DNA from: a bacterium
Lineage (GTDB): Bacteria > Verrucomicrobiota > Verrucomicrobiia > Verrucomicrobiales > Akkermansiaceae
Assembly (NCBI GenBank): GCA_018222765.1
Contig: JAAEZT010000002.1
Span: 46,111 to 110,110, forward strand
Direction: 5' to 3'
DNA: 64,000 nt
Made by a program: the position numbers and the translations under genes. Below the pieces are notes generated by a model. That model worked only from the letters and a program-made list of their open reading frames with translations, made no database searches and was not told where the DNA came from. This document shows, in pieces, positions 60,743 through 64,000 of the stretch (the stretch's first letter is position 1; the number at the start of each line of letters is the position of its first letter).

Positions 60743-63700
60743 CTACGGAACGAACACAACATTCACGCGGAAGTATTGCGGGATACTTGTATCCGGCAGG
60801 AAAATAGGAAAGGGCACCGCGACGAGTTCGTAGTCGGAATTCGCACCGACCGGAGACGCTAGGACAACCACTGGATCCGCACTCACATACCAGTTATCGA
60901 GATCAGAGCTGAACTGGGGAACATAACGCACACTCCCCGAGTCTCCATGATCAATCCTTCTGACGAACACCCCTCTGAAGGCACCGCCGTCCAAATCCGC
61001 AATTGGAACTCCATTAACAGAACCATCGATGGCCAGACTGGCATTATCATCGGAATTCGGATCCGTGCCAAAACCGAATTCCAGAAGATTGTTCAAACCA
61101 TCCAAATCACCGGCATCCGAGAAGTCCGAACCGTCTCCGGTATTCGAAGCCGAACCAAAATATTGGAATCTCCATGAGCCAATGGCATTGGCAGAACCGA
61201 TCGTGAGCAAGATATCATTCCCATCTCCGCCCTCATAGTCAACCAATCCGGCCAATCCTGATCCCAGGAAGTTTGTCGTAAAGGGATCGCCGAAAGCAAA
61301 GGTGCCGGTGACATCATCTGCCTCATCATTGGATACGACAACAATGGCTGAGGGAGATCCCTCGACAGTCGTCGACTGGGTTACCACAAGAGACCCGGTG
61401 GACAAGTCGATCGTTCCCGTCACCGCAATTTGATCCCAGTCCGTTCCTCCGATTCCAGTGGTATTATTGACATCGATGGCGAGTGTTCCATTCAAGTCGA
61501 GTGTTCCCACGGAGAGTGTTCCGATACCAGTCCCTCCAGGAGAGAGACTACCGTTGTTTTGAATTGTTACGTTCGATTCAGTTGAACCTGTTCCCGCAAG
61601 AGTGGAATTATTGACGGTATAGTTTCCGCCTCCAGTGTGGCTTCCGTTCAAGAACATGGTCCCTCCAACAATATTGCCCCCAATAGTTGTTGTTCCAGTG
61701 TAAGTATTCGTTCCAGAGAGAGTAACCTCACCATTATCGAAGTTATTTTGGAGAAGCACATTTGCCAGGCCGGTGATATCTCCAGTGACGGTCCAACTTC
61801 CGTTGTCCTTACCTTCACTTCCTTCGAAATTCATACTAGAGGCAGATGTTGGCAGACTAATATTCCCGCTGATCACCAGATCCACTCCATCAAGCCCCAC
61901 ATTACTGTATCCCCGGGTGCTGCTGTTGATATTGGTAATGTCTCCGGCAATCTCAAAACCAAACGAACCGCCACAACGGAATCCGCCACCATCAATTTCA
62001 AAATCATTGGGAATCACAATGCCAGCTGTACCAGCCCGAAGCTGTGCACCGCGCGAATGAACGACACCAGCCCCAAGATCGTCATTGTGGTTGACCACTA
62101 CGAATCCTTGTTTAACTCCAGTCTCTCCATCGAAAAAGCTGCTCGCTCCATCGCCCAACATGAATCTCCCAGTAAAGGTATTTCCTCCGGGACCAGCCAA
62201 AACGAGGGTTCCATCTCCCAAGGTGCGAACCTCCCCGTCTCCACTAATCTGACCCGAGCAAGTTTGGGATTTATCAATATCGGTATTGAATTCCAAAATC
62301 CCTGGGCTGTTGACTACAATCGGGCCATTTCCATCCAGACTGGATTGGAACCCAAGTGCAGTGGCGAAGCCTACTCTGAAGGCGCCATCGCTAATGGTCG
62401 TCGTTCCCGTATAGGTCACGGGATTGTGAAGAATAAATTGCCCTGTTCCAACTTTCGTCAAATTGCCGCTACCCGAAATGCCACATTGCACAATGGCATC
62501 ATTGTCGTCTCCAAACACCAACGTTTCCGCCCCAAGATCAATACTGGGAGTCTCCGAGGCTGCGAGGGAAGCGATCGTTATCGGACTCCCTCCGCTTCCA
62601 GTGAGCTGCAGAGTAACTGCACCGGTAAGCGAGACTGCTTCGCTCGAATAATCTCCACTATTCACGATCACCGTTCCGTTGGGCTGAACCGCCGACAGCG
62701 CTTCTCCAATTGTTGCGAACGCATTGTAACTCATTGTGGCCGGAGAGACCGCAGAACCGCTATCGGCATCTGCGATTGCTGAGCCCGCAGTGGTGCCCGA
62801 AAAATCATCGTCCACATAAATTGGATCGGGAGCGGTTTCAGAAACGATGATCGTGCCTGCCGTGGGACCGCCGCCATCTTCGTCACCGTCCTCGACCGAC
62901 ACCAAAATTACCGTCGGATCAATTGCAACAAAGCCCGGGACAAATTCAACCGCAGCGAGCGCTGCCGTCACAGTAGAAGGTTCTCCAGTCACCGTCCATT
63001 CTCCTGAGGCATTATCAAATGATTCTCCATTCCCACTCGCGGCCGTGAGCTCACCTTCGAGTCCGGTATAATTTTGAATACTCAGGGTCACCGTGACTTG
63101 ATCGGCTGCTCCAATACTTGTGAAAATACCCGCACCATCAGACTCATTCCAAAATTTCAAGCTTGATACTGCAGCGGATCCTCCGGAAAGAGCCCTGATA
63201 CTAACATCAGTAAAAGGCGACCCTGGTGTATTGGTATTTCCTCCGGTTCCGGTTGCGTTTCCCACATTGATTCCTACGTTGACGGTATGGTCACCAACCC
63301 AGTTACTGCTATCATTACTCGCCAAGTTCGCTGTCGCAGACGCCGCTCCATTGACGGAGTAGGTCACCGAGTCACTGGCATCACTCAGAATCATCGCTAG
63401 ACGAACCGGAGCTCCTGGAACCAGAGCAATAGTAGAGAGAGGAACAACAATCGTATCGTCACCCAACCAGCTCAGGTCGGTGAAGACTCCCGCAGTAGAA
63501 AGATCATCAGTCGGAACATCCGCGGGTGCACCACCCGACTTCACCAGGAGGTGCGGAATTCCATTCACCAAGAGAATAGAACTTCCATTGCTACTCCCGC
63601 CAATCTCCCAAACAAGAACAGTTCCCGTGAGATCAGCTGCTTGGACCGTAAAATCTATTTCAATCGCGTAACCTGATGCAACCGCAAGTGCGGCACCATT

Positions 63701-64000
63701 TGCATCGATATCAAAACTGCTATCGTCCGGGGACCGTCCATCGCTGAACGTAGAAATATTGCTCAGTCCCGCATAATAGACCAGTGGCGTTCCCAACCCG
63801 ATTAGCGAGGATCGAGTTGAGTCATCGGGATCAAATATCGTGATGTCATTCAAGGGAATGTTCCCCGCAAATGATCCAACCGCCACCTGGGCCAAGTTTG
63901 TACCGGTGGGACTGCTATTCCCATCACCAATAAGAACGATCGCACTGGAAGGAGATCCCGCAATGGGGGTGACCTGCCCACCACTCATCGCACCGATATT
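60743..64000 (-). CDS. Large surface protein with autotransporter-type beta-strand repeats, 5' end outside the window
   Basis: The frame is open up to the window edge (codons upstream of the ATG at 63988 read N-I-G-A without a stop), so the true start lies outside. At least 1085 residues are present. A cadherin/Ig-like N-terminal part (LSIQNYTGLEGELTAASGNGESF) is followed by right-handed beta-helix-like text (YVDDDFSGTTAGSAIADADSG) and autotransporter-associated beta-strand repeats (GSGNLTKVGTGQFILHNPVTYTGTTTISDGAF; LSGTNTYTGTTTIGG; NVTIQNNGSLSPGG). The last 124 residues are the shared D-rich/LLEF/YFRVNV module. No translocator beta-barrel is seen, so despite the repeats it is not a classical autotransporter. 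Confidence 0.82.
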   Translation of the reverse strand, partial: NIGAMSGGQVTPIAGSPSSAIVLIGDGNSSPTGTNLAQVAVGSFAGNIPLNDITIFDPDDSTRSSLIGLGTPLVYYAGLSNISTFSDGRSPDDSSFDIDANGAALAVASGYAIEIDFTVQAADLTGTVLVWEIGGSSNGSSILLVNGIPHLLVKSGGAPADVPTDDLSTAGVFTDLSWLGDDTIVVPLSTIALVPGAPVRLAMILSDASDSVTYSVNGAASATANLASNDSSNWVGDHTVNVGINVGNATGTGGNTNTPGSPFTDVSIRALSGGSAAVSSLKFWNESDGAGIFTSIGAADQVTVTLSIQNYTGLEGELTAASGNGESFDNASGEWTVTGEPSTVTAALAAVEFVPGFVAIDPTVILVSVEDGDEDGGGPTAGTIIVSETAPDPIYVDDDFSGTTAGSAIADADSGSAVSPATMSYNAFATIGEALSAVQPNGTVIVNSGDYSSEAVSLTGAVTLQLTGSGGSPITIASLAASETPSIDLGAETLVFGDDNDAIVQCGISGSGNLTKVGTGQFILHNPVTYTGTTTISDGAFRVGFATALGFQSSLDGNGPIVVNSPGILEFNTDIDKSQTCSGQISGDGEVRTLGDGTLVLAGPGGNTFTGRFMLGDGASSFFDGETGVKQGFVVVNHNDDLGAGVVHSRGAQLRAGTAGIVIPNDFEIDGGGFRCGGSFGFEIAGDITNINSSTRGYSNVGLDGVDLVISGNISLPTSASSMNFEGSEGKDNGSWTVTGDITGLANVLLQNNFDNGEVTLSGTNTYTGTTTIGGNIVGGTMFLNGSHTGGGNYTVNNSTLAGTGSTESNVTIQNNGSLSPGGTGIGTLSVGTLDLNGTLAIDVNNTTGIGGTDWDQIAVTGTIDLSTGSLVVTQSTTVEGSPSAIVVVSNDEADDVTGTFAFGDPFTTNFLGSGLAGLVDYEGGDGNDILLTIGSANAIGSWRFQYFGSASNTGDGSDFSDAGDLDGLNNLLEFGFGTDPNSDDNASLAIDGSVNGVPIADLDGGAFRGVFVRRIDHGDSGSVRYVPQFSSDLDNWYVSADPVVVLASPVGANSDYELVAVPFPIFLPDTSIPQYFRVNVVFVP

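Noticed and set aside
1-64000. tRNA, rRNA, CRISPR, IS element or prophage
   Set aside because: No cloverleaf ending in CCA-like arms, no rRNA sequence, no regularly spaced repeats, and no transposase, integrase or phage structural gene was found by reading.

Overview
The window (about 55% GC by eye) looks like the chromosome of a free-living, probably aquatic or marine verrucomicrobium of the PVC group. Evidence: PVC-type dehydrogenase/cytochrome c proteins, a DUF1549/DUF1553 plus DUF1501 pair, DUF1080, Tat-exported Gfo/Idh/MocA oxidoreductases, a PEP-CTERM signal, very large lamin-tail/CotH surface proteins, weak or absent Shine-Dalgarno sites and some GTG/TTG starts. There is no phage, IS element, CRISPR array, rRNA or tRNA gene that I can recognise, and no gene-free stretch longer than 300 bases.

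Layout. 1-12.9 kb, nearly all minus strand: start of a DEAD-box helicase, a 55-residue mini PEP-CTERM protein too short for ordinary ORF calling, a beta-lactamase-fold hydrolase, a 1523-residue LTD/CotH surface protein, a PQQ-type propeller, a concentrative nucleoside transporter, and a System II cytochrome c maturation operon (lipoprotein, ResB, CcsA). 12.9-19.4 kb: psd, a four-helix-bundle protein, a ROK fructokinase-like gene, a PhyH oxygenase, a short AraC regulator coupled to a double-SASA esterase, and an Mpv17-like membrane protein. 19.4-27.1 kb: an SGNH/dehydrogenase/HEAT/cytochrome c fusion, then DUF1549/DUF1553 and DUF1501 proteins. 27.2-30.7 kb, minus: Gfo/Idh/MocA, SUMF1-fold and ApbE genes. 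30.97-41.3 kb, plus: SGNH hydrolase, dehydrogenase/cytochrome c, VCBS protein, five-haem cytochrome, propeller and DUF1080 protein. 41.3-64 kb: two more LTD/CotH giants, sulfatase, DUF6428-like protein, desaturase, amidohydrolase, RapA, the threonine-degradation pair kbl-tdh, a thioredoxin-like gene interrupted by in-frame TGA, and the end of a beta-strand-repeat surface protein.

How it fits together. Most of the window encodes exported machinery: extracytoplasmic esterases, dehydrogenases and multihaem cytochromes (which need the Ccs system encoded at 8.9-12.9 kb), a sulfatase, and large surface proteins. This suits a polysaccharide- or detritus-degrading life style.

Most interesting points: (1) a TGA inside a thioredoxin-like gene with a SECIS-like hairpin directly downstream, hence a candidate selenoprotein; (2) a common C-terminal module (acidic D-rich segment, LLEYA-like helix, S-x-L-x-x-W, terminal aromatic-R-x-x-V) ending four otherwise different giant surface proteins, a candidate sorting domain; (3) the 55-aa PEP-CTERM miniprotein; (4) a fused and a split version of the same SGNH-dehydrogenase pair; (5) a bacterial Mpv17-like protein.
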